NCBI GenBank assembly: GCA_032622095.1
Contig: CP136069.1
Span: 120,394,126-120,458,125 of the forward strand
Length of the DNA stretch: 64,000 bases
Source of the DNA: Siphonodentalium dalli
Taxonomy: Eukaryota > Mollusca > Scaphopoda > Gadilida > Siphonodentaliidae
Direction: 5' to 3'
Of this stretch, positions 23,244 to 34,310 are shown piece after piece; within the stretch, counting starts at the first letter, position 1; every line of letters starts with the position of its first letter. Both the position numbers and the translations under genes were made by a program. The notes beneath the pieces are model-generated. The model searched no databases, had not been told where the DNA came from, and was given only the letters and a program-made list of their open reading frames with translations.

Positions 23244-23977
23244 GAATCACGTGGTTTCGAGTTGATGTGTACCACGCATTCAAAATGGCGGAGGCGTCAG
23301 AAAACACAACGAGAAACGAAGAAAAAGGTAATATACTAGGAGGATATGACATAGTACATAGTATTTTGGCAGCTACGAGCGTATGCTACACTATTTTTCA
23401 AACAAGCTGATACCTCTTGTGTGTCCAAACTCACATTTGTTTGCTCTAACATTCTGACCAAAAGTCGTCAGTCGGAGGATTTTCCGCGATGTGTTTACTG
23501 GTGTATTCCACGAACATTTTCTAGTTCATGCTTTTTCGCTGCTTGGACCAAAATATTGTTTCTAATTTTATGTTTACTAAAATAAAGCAATGTAGTAGGC
23601 AAATTATTGGACCCTGCTTTAAAAAGAAATGTATTTTCCTTGTGAATCGTAGCTTTTTCATTAGTGATGAATGTACACGCACCACAATTAAGTGATGAGT
23701 TACCACGAACTTGTTCAGATTCGATTGAATAAATAGAGGACACCAACTGAGTCAACCGGCTTACAGCGAAATTTACAAAAGGAGTTCAGTAAATTTGGTC
23801 TGAACCGTCCATATAGGAAAGGCGCAGGCCTCATTTACTGGAATTTCGCTATAAACTGAGTCGACTTGAAGATTATATATATATATTGCTGTATTGGACA
23901 AGCAAACCGCAGAACTACGGTACTGTTCAATTGGGGTAATAAATTAAACTGTGTACCCCAGATGTAAACATGTGGTT
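23244..23977 (+). repeat. Left arm of inner long inverted repeat
   Basis: It pairs with 25699-26404. Shared landmarks in order are GGGGAATCACGT, TCAAAATGGCGGAGGCG, TTTTGGCAGCTACGAGC, CAAAAGTCGTCAGTCGGAGG, CCACGAACATTTTCTA and TTGGGGTAATAAATTAAA. The ATGGCGGAGGCG start followed by GTAATA about 40 bp later looks like a short first exon with a donor, and it is present in both arms. Confidence 0.85.
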
Positions 23978-24261
23978 AAATTACATATAATTGTGCTATA
24001 TACTTATGCCAATAATGGTCGTTGATCACCATTTTGCAATGAGTGCATTGACCGTATATGAAATGTTGGACAAATTAATAACACGCAATAATGGCGGAGG
24101 CGACAGAAAACACAACGCGAAACGAGCAAAAATGCTATCAAATAGGATATGACATATTACAGAGCATTTTGGCAGTTACGAGCATATGCTACAATAGTTT
24201 TCAAACAAGCAGATCAGATACCTCGTGTGTGTCAAAACGCACACTTGTTTAACGCATTGAA

Positions 24262-24400
24262 AGGTACTCAATCCGATCAAGGGGTCCCCATATCATCAAG
24301 ATAGAACAATAACAACATTTCTTCAAAATACGCTTTAGTTATCAGAATTATCAGATTAATGGCAACAAAATATTACTAGCCATTGTCAATTATGTTATCA
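24262..24400 (+). mobile_element. M1 MITE fragment, copy D
   Basis: It starts AGGTACTCAATCCGATCA and GGGGTCCCC, like the other M1 copies, then shares AACAATAACAACA and CTTTAGTTATCAGAAT with copy B in inverse orientation. No right end was found, and the left target is TTGA rather than TTAA. It is an old truncated copy inside the hAT-like element. Confidence 0.6.
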
Positions 24401-24975
24401 AATTTCCCAAAACGTGTAATATATAGAACACAATGGCAGCAGTCCAAATATTTCGCTGCATTGGCACCGATAGGGCGTTATTCTGTCTTTTAATGTCATA
24501 TACTTTTTGGACTATGGTCCTATCAATCACACCTCGTCGAAACGGCATTCCCAAGATAGCTAAAATCATAGGGGCTGCTTTAAAGTGTCCTCGGGCTTAT
24601 TTGTGGTCAGATCCGTTTATTCACAATACACTGCATGTATAAGCGTCTACATGTTTCTAAATTTGAGGATTATTTGCCATGTGGTGTCGTGGACTTCTTT
24701 ATTGAGGTAGGCCTAACTACCAGCGAGGTAAGTATCATACCTTTCGGGTTTCACTAAATGCATGACACATAGCCCATGCACTATCATAATTATACCTCAA
24801 CAAACCAGTAAACATTTCTCTGATAGATACATAGTCCGTGTAACAATAATATCTTAATTATTAGCCCGTTTTCAATTTACCTCTAAGCTGCATATTCGCA
24901 TAATTAGTGTTTGAGTTACTCTTATTTTCACATTTTTTGGCAACTTGTCCCCAAGTTAATCCCTTTTATATATAG

Positions 24976-25165
24976 GAGGTTTTCGTACTGCACCAAGCGC
25001 GGAACTGTCTACACTTTGGTCGAGGAAGTCATAGATTCAGAAGACGCGGGGTCGGGTAATGAGTATTGCAGGATATGCCTCCAACAACACGGATTACTTC
25101 CTGCAGATTTAGTACCCAGTATATGCACTTCGTGTAAAACAAACTATGACGGTGTGACCAATTAA
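24976..25165 (+). CDS. Candidate terminal exon, CxxC protein, inside the hAT-like element
   Basis: An acceptor-like TATATATAG precedes an open frame giving SYCTKRGTVYTLVEEVIDSE, then EYCRICLQQHGLLPADL and CTSCK, ending at TAA (25163-25165). Seven bases on is AATAAA (25172-25177). The paired Cys motifs (CRIC and CTSC, about 20 residues apart) could bind zinc, but I do not recognise the family. A possible upstream exon (24584-24727, ending AGCGAG|GTAAGT) has a good donor, but its phase does not join this frame with the nearest acceptor, so I do not claim a splice. It faces the minus-strand exon at 25338-25228, with 62 bases between the two stop codons. It is cargo of the transposon or a captured gene end. 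Confidence 0.35.
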
Positions 25166-25171
25166 CAAAAC

Positions 25172-25204
25172 AATAAAACAATGTTACAAGATTATCTTTT
25201 TATT
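25172..25204. terminator. Back-to-back polyadenylation signals
   Basis: AATAAA on the plus strand at 25172-25177 and AATAAA on the minus strand at 25204-25199 serve the two convergent exons. Cleavage 15-25 nt beyond each would make the two transcripts overlap slightly. Confidence 0.5.
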
Positions 25205-25227
25205 AAATATAAAAACAACCAGAAACT

Positions 25228-25338
25228 TTAAATCCTCTTTCCTGTAGCCACTTGTATGGGCACCGATGCCTGACTTCGAACCAAACTACTTGCCACAGGT
25301 GCTACACAGCACAACTTACTTGTTCTCAGGCATTTCAT
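25228..25338 (-). CDS. Candidate terminal exon on minus strand, inside the hAT-like element
   Basis: Read on the minus strand, TTTTATTTTTCAG is a strong acceptor. It is followed by an open frame giving MKCLRTSKLCCVAPVASSLV and RSQASVPIQVATGKRI, ending at 25228. AATAAA follows within 30 bases. The frame stays open upstream to 25473, so an intron-retained form is possible. A donor-like ACAA|GTAAGT sits 19 bases into the exon and could make that part a micro-exon. I recognise no domain. The tight tail-to-tail packing with the plus-strand exon suggests a compact mobile element rather than ordinary host genes. Confidence 0.3.
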   Translation of the reverse strand: MKCLRTSKLCCVAPVASSLVRSQASVPIQVATGKRI

Positions 25339-25698
25339 CTGAAAAATAAAATCACAAATCCTGCGTAAGAATATTCTGGTGACATTATTTCGTGTTATTT
25401 TATGGTACACTGCAGGAAAACGTATCAAAGGATACATTAGTTGACTAAATTCTTTAGATTTATAGCAGTTCAAACAATTTAAAACTGAAAGCAGCAGCTT
25501 AAAATCAAACGAATTTCAAGCAAAGATATTTAAATCTCGTTTAATTTGAGATTCGATGAACCTGTGTAGCTTATTACGATTTTTCACAGCCTTTGTACCT
25601 TTATCACAATTTTCAGAACCTGGGTACCGTTATCACCAAAAACAAAGAGCGAGTTACCAGTATATCGCACCAGTAGCATATATATATATAACTTTGTA

Positions 25699-26404
25699 AA
25701 CCACATGATTTACATCTAGGGTACACAATTTAATTTATTACCCAAAATGAACGCTACCGTACTTTGGCGGTTTGCTTGGGGCATACAGCAATATATAATC
25801 CTCAAGTCGACTCAGTTTAGAGCGAAATTCCAGTAAATTAGACCTGCACCTTGCCTATATGAACGGTTCAGACCCAATGTGCTGATCTTCTTTTGTAAAT
25901 TTCGCTTTAAGCCCTTTGACTCGTTTTTTTATCCTCTATTTATTCAATCTATTCTGAACAAGTTCATGGGAACTCATCACTGAATTGTGGTGTGTGTACA
26001 CTCATCACTAATGAAAAAGCTACGATTCACAGGGTTCAATATATTGACGACTAAATGTGCTTTCTTTCAATAAACATAATTTAGTAAAACTATTTTTGGT
26101 CCAAGCAGATTAAAAGCATGAAAATAGAAAATGTTCGTGGAATACAGCATTAAACACGTCGTGGAAAATCCTCCGACTGACGACTTTTGGTCAGAATTTT
26201 AGAGCAAACACATGTGAATTTGGACACACATGAGGTATCAGCTTGTTTGAAAAATGGTGTAGAATATGCTCGTAGCTGCCAAAATACTTTGAAATACGTC
26301 ATATCCTAGTTTATTACCTTTTTCTTCGTTTCTCGATGTGTTTTCTGTCGCCTCCGCCATTTTAAATGCGTGGTACTCATCAACTCGAAACGACGTGATT
26401 CCCC
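25699..26404 (-). repeat. Right arm of inner long inverted repeat
   Basis: Reverse complement of 23244-23977, with scattered mismatches and small indels. A third, directly oriented partial copy (ATGGCGGAGGCG through CACACTTGTT) lies at 24087-24258, so the arm sequence was duplicated more than once. Confidence 0.85.
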
Positions 26405-26618
26405 GTGAGATGGTCGCGGAAACACACTCGGGTTAAGTATTAGGGATATAATGAACAAATTTGTATCGATAATGCAGTCTATATCCGGTGATAAAAGACT
26501 TGTATATAACGATTCGAAATATCCTGAATCACCCGACCGCTTTCGAATCGAATCGAATCGAAACGTAAGATTCGAAATCGAATCGAATCTCGAAGCTTCG
26601 TCGGACCCTACAATCAAG

Positions 26619-28040
26619 TAATAATATTTGTTCACTATCTAGCCAAGTTAGTTATATATTGAACATGGCAAGAAATTAAATTAATTCTCTGGTACTGGAT
26701 AGGCTGTCATGCATGATGTCAAATATGTTGCGAGTCTCAATGACATCAGGATTGCACTATCGTGGACAAGCTGAAAAATTATACCAACAATGTAACTGAA
26801 TTTACGAAATAGACCCAAAATATTGCAGCTGTGTAATTAGAAGTAAAATAAAATAAAGCTTTATTTCACACCTATTGACTATTCAACCAAATCTCACCAT
26901 TGAATACCTATTATTGTATGCTTCTAGTGGAATAGAAGCCGGAACTATTTTTGTTGATGTTGTCACCAAGAAAGGTGACAAACAGCTATTATAGGTACAT
27001 TTAGTATGTCAACAATCAGCTTCAGGTGATGTCCCGATCATAACCGGTTATCCATCAGACTTAAATCCCTATAAAGGTAGCTGACTCATGGATTGACACA
27101 ATGGTGTAGAATAAATACAGAACACAACTTGTACCATAATCTCAAATATTTTATCACAATCATGGTGGACAGTGCATAATTACATTCTGCTCGAGTTTTG
27201 CTGTCGCAAAATATATCCATGCACCTTCTGCAACTCATTTGATAATAGATTCTCGATGACACTAGGGGTAACTTAATTTTAGGATCCTGCAAATATTAAA
27301 AAAATCATATTCAATTAAACATGCTGGTATATGATTCATATTTGATTCAACATCAGCGAAGAATATATCTATATAATATCCCTGTTGAGCTTCGCAGTGC
27401 TAACATGAGTGTTCCGTAAGAAGCACACATCGATGGCATTGCCGTCGAGTCATAAGCACCCCCTCATTATGGGAGTAGTTCATCTGGATGATTGATTCAG
27501 CATCCTGACCGACTGTACATGTGCATGTAGGTTGTGATACATGTCAGTCAGATCATGTAGCCCCAATGCCTCTCAAAATTAAAAGATTAGTTGAAATGCA
27601 AAGTAACATCATTATATTTTACTCACAGACACAGACTGCCATTGGAAATGTTTTGTCCTCTCACAAATTCCAGAATTATTGGCAAAGTTGTCTTGCAGCA
27701 AATTCAGAGGATCACATCACTCATTTTTACGATAAGCTGAGGTTATCTGCAAAAATTAGTAAACACTTATTACAATATTGTTTTCATTAGAAAAAGCTAT
27801 TACTCAGACTAGTTATTTAATTGCAATTGTATACATACACATGAAATCTGAAAATTGGCCACAGAAATAACTTCCAGGGCTATAAAATCACATACATACT
27901 TCACAAACATTCATCAGGGACGTGGATGGAGGATCTCCATTGGGGAGGAACGCACCTTGAATTTGAAATGTATAAAGCCACCACCTCCTAAATTATCCAA
28001 CACATGTTGTATTATATCAGACAAGAAGTCAAATTTGTTT
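26619..28040. other. Non-coding DNA, no gene seen
   Basis: AT-rich sequence between the hAT-like element and the SINE. An open stretch at 27521-27790 (89 codons, plus) has an ordinary amino-acid mix but no domain, splice or poly(A) support. The interval 27400-27560 is somewhat GC-richer. Confidence 0.5.
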
Positions 28041-28052
28041 TCAAGTTGGAGC

Positions 28053-28346
28053 AGGGGCCCCCGGTGTTCGAATCGGTAGAGTGCCAGGTGCATTACACCG
28101 TCACAGGCCGTCCAGCGCTGACGAAGCTGGTTCGAACCCCGTCATAGGAAGGCCAAGGGTGACTGGAATCGTGTATCTGGGCAAGTTTGTCAGTTGCTTT
28201 CTGGGGGTCGGTGGTTTCTACACACAGTGGGACGATTTCTTGGTGAAATCAAGCCTCTGCGTGGTCTTTCCTCCACCAGTAAAATTGACAACGTCACGTG
28301 TGGCCTAGCGGCTAGAACGACGTTAAACCCTAATAAACCAAACCAA
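28053..28346 (+). mobile_element. tRNA-derived SINE with 12-bp target duplication
   Basis: The tRNA-like head has a GGTAGAGTGCC A-box-like word and a canonical B box, GGTTCGAACCCC (28129-28140). The body continues through GTGGCCTAGCGGCTAGAACG to the 3' end, GACGTTAAACCCTAATAAACC, a tail style common in lophotrochozoan SINEs. TCAAGTTGGAGC is duplicated exactly on both sides (28041-28052 and 28347-28358), so both ends are defined and the copy is complete and fairly young. It would be transcribed by RNA polymerase III and mobilised by a partner LINE sharing its tail, not evidently the LINE at 5.2 kb, whose tail differs. Confidence 0.9.
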
Positions 28347-28358
28347 TCAAGTTGGAGC

Positions 28359-28793
28359 CGATTAACATTGTGAATTGGAACATAAGTACTAGTAGAATGT
28401 CTGCCGAACAGTCTCTTTAACCATAATAATTTATGATGAACTTATCTTGGCCATTTTTGTCGCAAGCATCCATAGCGACTCAACGCAAATGTTGAGTTAT
28501 GTTCTACATAAAACGGGAAAAAAGACGATAAAATAAAAAAAAAGTAATCTCTGTATATGAGCTGTGGTAGCAAGTAAAGTGCAAGTGCACTCTGACCGAC
28601 TTTAAAATCGCAGATGCACAGATTCCCATGGATGGTAATAAATATATGTGCCATTTAAAAAAAATTAACAAAAAATGTAGGAATAATGCAGTTTCCCATG
28701 GTACTAAATGTCTGTGAAAGTGAAACAATTGACCAAAAAGTATAGGAACAAAAGCTCAAAGTAATACCCCTGTATAATTTATTGAAAATTTTC
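28359..28793. other. Non-coding DNA, no gene seen
   Basis: AT-rich. It includes two similar words, TTAACAAAAAATGTAGGAA and TTGACCAAAAAGTATAGGAA, about 65 bp apart (near 28665 and 28729), probably a small old duplication. Confidence 0.5.
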
Positions 28794-28797
28794 TTAA

Positions 28798-29183
28798 AGG
28801 TACTCAATCGGATAAAAATCCTCTCAATTACTATTTAAATTGCGTCAGGGGTGACAAATATTTGATTCGAGTCGAGGAAGCCACCCATCAAAGATCAGAT
28901 TTATTATATATCGATTTTAGAAATCTATTATTTTTCATTATCAGGAATACTTTCTCTCCCAGAAGTTTCCCGAAAAAGCCGACCGACATACTCACGATAC
29001 TAAATTCCATTGAACAAAATGTTGCTATACAACAGATTTTGGGCAATTATATACGACAGTTCACAGTCGTCAACATTATTTTTGGATAATTATTTGATTC
29101 TGATAACTAAAGTGACCTTTGATAAAATTTTGTTGTTGTTGGAATCTGTTGAGATGGGGACCCTCTGATCGGATTGAGTACCT
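28798..29183. mobile_element. TTAA-target MITE (family M1), copy B, complete
   Basis: The ends AGGTACTCAATCGG and CGGATTGAGTACCT are flanked by TTAA at 28794-28797 and 29184-29187. The left half resembles copies A and C (ATTTGATTCGAGTCGAGGAA). The right half has a different sequence (GATTCTGATAACTAAAGTGA, TTGTTGTTGTTGGAATCTG), so B is a distinct subfamily. Confidence 0.85.
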
Positions 29184-29187
29184 TTAA

Positions 29188-30164
29188 GTAAAAAAGGGGG
29201 ATAACTAAAAACAATTGGACAGACCGCATAATCACAGGTGCACAGGTTATCATTGTGGTTGCTGTCTGTGCCAAGTTTCATGGAAAATGATTAAAAATGA
29301 CTGAGGAAAACTCTGCACAAATTTGTGTCCATGGACAGACGGAGGGCTAAGATGTTTCCAGTATAGCCCCCCCCACAACTTGCAGGGGGGGGGGGGGGTA
29401 TAATAATAATTTTGGAGGGCTTTAAATAATGTCCCGACAGTCAAGGACCACAAATAGGTGCAAGGGCTGTTAATAAAACATAACGCTCATGCATGTTATT
29501 ATTATTAATACAACTCCGTCTTTGTGTGATCGATGACACAGAATTCACTGGGCCGTGTGAGAACATTTGAAATTTGAACATACAAATTGCAAAATCCTAT
29601 AGCATCTATTGAGTAGCCTCAAGGTTTTAGAAACTTCAGACCTGACCTGTTGGTCTAACACAAATTATTCCACACTAATAGATTGTTTGATAATCAATCT
29701 ACAAAAAGATTTCAACCTATTGTTTCTTGTGAAATTTCCGACTATAAATGTACATGTCTGGAATTCAACGATATTTAGAACAGTTGAAAATTTTGACCAA
29801 GGTTGATGGACATAGGTTAATTGTAGCATTACCAGTCTCTGTCCCGGCTATAGGCTGATATGATATTCGCCGGACATTCGAAGGATATACTTTACACGAT
29901 ACCCTTTTGCTGTATACATTGGTCTTTATATCCAGTGATTCTGTCAGGCTACTTTTGTGTTTTCACAGACCTGCGACTGACGCGTGCGACAACTGAGGTT
30001 GTGGCTGATAGAGTTAAACCCATTCGATTTAAAAATGTGGTTAATTGCGTCAGCCACAACCCCATTGATTTATATAATATATATGATTTGAAACGTTGCG
30101 CCTATATATATATAAACCCATCTACCCATCAGCCGCATGTCTGTAATAGCAGGGACATGACAAT
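29188..30164. other. Non-coding DNA, no gene seen
   Basis: Includes a C/G homopolymer pair (29371-29398) that forms a weak hairpin. The open stretch at 29860-30336 (158 codons) runs into the 182-bp duplication below and is judged a chance frame. Confidence 0.5.
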
Positions 30165-30478
30165 CTGCGGGATGGGATGGGATATGGGACAAAACGACAA
30201 TCTGCGGGACAGAATTTCAAATTGCGTGGGATGGCCGATATCTCGTGGAATACAAGACGTAGGGGGCTCATTTTGGTGTCTAACGAAAGGCCAACATTCG
30301 CCCTATCCACACATATTAACCCCACCACTTTTTTGATCGACAACTGACCTAACATGGGGTGGAATTTGGGATAGAATGACAATCTGCGGGACAGGATTTT
30401 CAAATTGCGTGGGACGGCCGATATCTCGAGGAATATAGCGCGTAGAGGGCTCCTTTTGGTGTCTCACGAAGGGAGGTT
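30165..30478. repeat. 182-bp tandem duplication
   Basis: GACAATCTGCGGGACAG, CAAATTGCGTGGGA, GGCCGATATCTCG and TTTTGGTGTCT recur in the same order at about 30196 and 30378. A shorter start of a further copy is at 30165. Divergence of several percent. Confidence 0.8.
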
Positions 30479-30483
30479 CTGAT

Positions 30484-31462
30484 ATGAACATATTATCCGC
30501 CGGTCATACGCGGTGGAGGTTCATATTATCCGCCGGTCATACGCAGGGGAGGTTCTCATATGAACATATTATCCGCCGGTCATACGCGGTGGAGGATCTC
30601 ATATGAACATATTATCCGCCGGTCATATGCGAGGGAGGTTCTCATATTATCCACCGGTCATACGCGAGGGAGGTTCTCATATTATCCGCCAGTCATACGT
30701 GGGGGAGGTTCTCATATTATCCTCCGGTCATACGTGGGGGAGGTTCTCATATGAACATATTATCTGCCGGTCATACGCGGTGGAGGTTCATATTATCCGC
30801 CGGTTATACCCGAGGGAATTTCTCATATTACCCCCCATCATACGCGGGGTGGTTCTGATATGAACATATTATCCGCCGGTCATACGCGGTGGAGGTTCAT
30901 ATTATCCACTGGTCATACGCAGGGGAGGTTCTCATATGAACATATTATCCGCCGTTCAAATGCGGGGGAGGTTCTCATATTATCCGCCGGTCATACCTGG
31001 TGGAGGTTTATATTATCTGATGGTCATACGCAAGGGAGGTTCTCATATTAACTGCGGTCATTCGCGGGGGGGGGGGGGGGTTCTCATATTATCTGCCGGT
31101 CATATGCGGGGGAGGTTCTCATATGAAAATATCATCCGACGGTCATACGCGGTGGAGGTTTATATTATCTGCCAGTCATACGCAAGGGATGTTCTCATAT
31201 TATACCCCGGTCATACGCGGGGGAGGTTTGCATATGAACATATCATTGTTCGCGGTGGAGGTTCTCATATTATCCTCGTTTGATTTGAGTTAATATTAGA
31301 TCCTCCCTCGCGTATAACCGGCGGATAATATGAACCTCCACCGCGTATGACCGACGGATAATATGTTCATATGAGAACCTCCCCTACGTATGACCGGAGG
31401 ATAATATGAGAACCTCCCTCGCATATGACCGGCGGATAATAGGTTCATATGAGAACCTCCCA
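30484..31462. repeat. GGTCATACGCGGGGGAGG minisatellite with an inverted end
   Basis: About 20 units of 36-50 bp repeat CATATTATCCGCCGGTCATA, then CGCGGGGGAGGTTCT, with an optional CATATGAA spacer that makes long and short unit types. Up to about 31278 all units point one way. From about 31300 to 31462 four units run in the opposite direction, after an 18-bp axis containing TTGATTTGAGTTAATATT. Variable G-runs. Open frames on both strands are by-products of the repeat. Confidence 0.9.
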
Positions 31463-31529
31463 CGCATTGGAAGATTTTGTACACATAATTGGGGAAAAAG
31501 TGGGGGGGGGGGGACACGTAGGATGTGTC

Positions 31530-31803
31530 AAAGGATTTAGTGATGCAAAGAGTAAAATCCAAGATGGCCACCAACGGCCATGTTTTTTGGCGAATGATTC
31601 TAAAATGACTCGTTCCCAACTGCATGTAAATGTCAACATTCATGACAAATTTTATGATGATCACACAAACAGTACGGCCTGTAGCCCGCGCCAATGGATT
31701 TAATTTTGAAATCCAAGATGGCCACCAACGGACACACGCACACACGGACGACGGACGCCAACCCATGGCAATAGCTCAAACTTACAAAGTAAGTTGAGCT
31801 AAT
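31530..31803. repeat. Repeat family R1, short copy
   Basis: It carries GCAAAGAGTAAAATCCAAGA, AATGATTCTAAAATGACTCG, ATGTCAACATTCATGACAAA and the terminal CACACGGACGACGGACGCCA with hairpin AGCTCAAACTTAC / GTAAGTTGAGCT. This is one monomer plus the 3' end. Confidence 0.75.
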
Positions 31804-32689
31804 TATTGGTGGGCGTAGTATATTAAGGTGGAGTAGAGAATAATAATAATTGGTGGGCGTAGTATATTAAGGTACGTGGAGTAGAGATGCATGCAATATT
31901 TCAACATTATTAACCTCATAATTTTGTTTTCAAAAATTTAATCATCCAGAAATGGTGATGCATAAAAGTATTGCAAAGTTTATGTTCTGTAAAAAAAATT
32001 ATCTAGACATTAAACATGTTTTTCACAAACAACACTTAAATTCCTGAATTTTCAGATTAAATAGTTTTTCCAAACAAAAATAATTCAGTTAAATATAATA
32101 GCGAACCAAAGCTTTTGTTCGTATAATGTATTTCGTATCGCAAACTGCCAGATTTAATCTACGTGGGCTTTATTACGTTTACGTATGGTCATATTACAGA
32201 TATGGTATAGCCAAACTTTTCAGATCGTTTTGTCTAAATTAGTTTAAATTACACTATAGTTATTCGGCCCCCATATTGAAGCAGACAAAAATGTCCGTCC
32301 AAGTCCGAGAAATTCCATTTGAACATCCCCCCCCCCCCGGGTTGGAATTTTATAATTGGTATTTCTATCAATCCCACTATAATTGCCACTTTACTCCTCA
32401 AATTTAATCCAAGGTGAGAACTATTGATTGATCGATACAACATGGACCTATTGACATTTCCAACTATTGAACATTTTGGTCAAAATGGGGGTGGCTATGC
32501 GCCTTAAGTAACGACTCAGCTACCAGCCTACCGCCCTCACCAAATTAACATGTAGTCGGATTCCTTATGTCATTTTGCATTTTTGGTTTGTTAAAAGCGA
32601 TCTGAAAACGGATTATGTTTGCCTAGTAGGTGTGTTTTCAGGATTCACTTGTTTCCATTCTTGAATTTTGGCGGGTCGGCCTAAATCGG
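31804..32689. other. Non-coding DNA with a small duplication
   Basis: AATTATTGGTGGGCGTAGTA is followed by TATTAAGGT, and this block is present twice (about 31801 and 31845). The rest is AT-rich with no gene. Confidence 0.55.
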
Positions 32690-33075
32690 GGTCAACATAA
32701 TTTAGAGAGCGTTTCGTATTTACAGAAAACGATAGATGGTGCCATCTGACGTATGGTGATCGGTGCGATTTGAAACTTCTCCAAACTACTAGATATGACT
32801 GTTACATGTATTTTTGAATTTTTTTATGTGATCGGTTAATTCGTTTTGGCTACAGTTGTGATCAAAATTTAACACCGAGCCCTATGGGGATTCTAGTACT
32901 TTGGATAAATGGCGCCATTTTGTGTATTATGATATGCGCGTACTGATATTTCTAAAAAATACTAAGTATGAAACACAGACGTAGTTTTTAAACGGATGGA
33001 TGTGATCAGATGATTCTTGCTGGGTACAGTTGCGATCAAAATTTAACACTTAACCCTATGGAGAATTTCGTGTTA
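32690..33075. repeat. Degenerate 173-bp tandem duplication
   Basis: GATCAAAATTTAACAC followed by CCTATGG(G/A)GA occurs at about 32860 and 33033, and the upstream words (TGTGATC.G, TACAGTTG.GATC) align as well. Weakly conserved, old. Confidence 0.6.
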
Positions 33076-33799
33076 TGCTCAGACGTGAATTGTAATATCA
33101 CTTATTGTCAATCGTGCGCAACTATATATGTAGACTAACACTCGTGTTTTACCCACAGTAACTATCCGTGATTTAATAGATGCAATACATGATATAGTTA
33201 TGCATCAAGATACAGTAATTGGCAAAAGTAAGTGCCGAATGGTTTTGTAATTTCGATAATATGCAGCCTGTTGAATCAAACGAAAATATTCACAACAAGA
33301 CTATTCACGATGTGATTACATATTATATTATTGTTTTATTTGATACTTGTCTGTCTTGTTGTCCACTGACTAGTTTTTAAAACCACATAGTTGATCATAA
33401 CGGGATGTAGTGTCACAAATACACAGGTATATATATGGTAGTTGTTCGTTGTCATTAACTCAATCGTTGTCTTCGGAGTCTATCCCACATGCATTGAGAG
33501 AATCTGTGCTTTCGCAGGATTTGTGCTACTGATAAATGGACATTTCGGTGCAGCTGAGATCTTTACTGTAGCGGTATAGGCTTTGCTTTCGCACTTTCCA
33601 CATCAGTTACATTTGGCCAACTTCAGTACAGCGACTGAAACCCAACATTCACCATCAACATTATGACCACAGGTAATTTCCACGCTTCGTGTATAGCTGT
33701 GAAAATCAAGTAAATTCGAATTTCCACTAAAGTAGAGCTTAATGTGTAAAATAGATATCAACCATAGTTGCATTTTCCTGCAAATTCACAGTAGGGGCT
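33076..33799. other. Non-coding DNA, no gene seen
   Basis: No exon, repeat or hairpin I can support. Confidence 0.5.
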
Positions 33800-34310
33800 T
33801 AGTAACCGTTACTAATGAGCTATCGGGACCGGTGGCAAAGTCTCCCGATCTTATAATGATCAGTGGCCTATGCAGAGCATGGCTGCATAGTTTTAGACAT
33901 ACATGTGCCCAATTTTGAACAAAACCATAACCATGTGATTAGACACTGACTAAATTAAGGCAATACCAATGAATGATTAGTACACCATTGTGGCATTTGA
34001 TTAGCAACCGTTGCTAACCTTAAATAAGACATATTGTTCACTTTGACGGCCATGTATATCTCAAATTTCACATTTGGGTATTAACTGCATCGGAAATGCA
34101 AACGTTGAATTACGACCATGTCAGCTACAATTACAATTTCCAGTGAATTCCCGGTAATTTCCTAGACTAAGTTTCTCCATCTTATAATGATCAATGGCCC
34201 ATGGGGCACTAACATGTCCAGTTTCATATCTGTGTCACCATTTGAACATGACCAATACCATCCGACTATAGACACTATCTAATTTACGGGAAAATACCAC
34301 GGCCCAGAAT
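33800..34310. repeat. Degenerate 331-bp duplication
   Basis: CTTATAATGATCA.TGGCC.ATG, then an aligned series ending TAGACACT.{2}CTAA.TTA.GG.AATACC, occurs at 33850-33985 and 34181-34300. The first copy carries a small extra stretch. Old duplication, non-coding. Confidence 0.6.

Larger units (their letters stand above)
22218..26610. mobile_element. hAT-like DNA transposon, 4.4 kb, with nested inverted arms
   Basis: The terminal inverted repeats TAGGGCCCGACGAA (22218) and TTCGTCGGACCCTA (ending 26610) are flanked by a perfect 8-bp duplication, CAATCAAG (22210-22217 and 26611-26618). An 8-bp duplication with TAGGG-type ends fits the hAT superfamily. Both ends continue into GAATCGAATC-rich subterminal sequence. 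Further in are long inverted arms (23244-23977 and 25699-26404), a third direct partial copy of the arm (24087-24258), an M1 MITE fragment and two convergent exon-like ORFs. The left side is about 0.8 kb longer outside the arms than the right, so something probably inserted there. No hAT transposase is visible, so it is non-autonomous. Confidence 0.75.

Noticed and set aside
24433-24642. 69-codon frame MAAVQIFRCIGTDRALFC as a first exon of the CxxC gene
   Set aside because: It ends in a stop before the nearest good donor (24727/24728), and the frame that does reach the donor is out of phase with the acceptor at 24975.
22218-26610. A Polinton or other large virus-like element, because of the long inverted arms
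   Set aside because: Only 4.4 kb, 8-bp target duplication, hAT-like ends and no recognisable polymerase, integrase or capsid frame.
28053-28346. Functional tRNA gene
   Set aside because: The B box is canonical, but the element continues for about 200 bp into a SINE body and has a 12-bp target duplication.
29860-30336. 158-codon frame on the plus strand
   Set aside because: Its second half lies in a 182-bp tandem duplication, and nothing in the translation resembles a domain.
30560-31766. Several 60-156-codon frames with GHTRGRFSYE-like repeats on both strands
   Set aside because: They are translations of the minisatellite, present in both directions, with no independent evidence.
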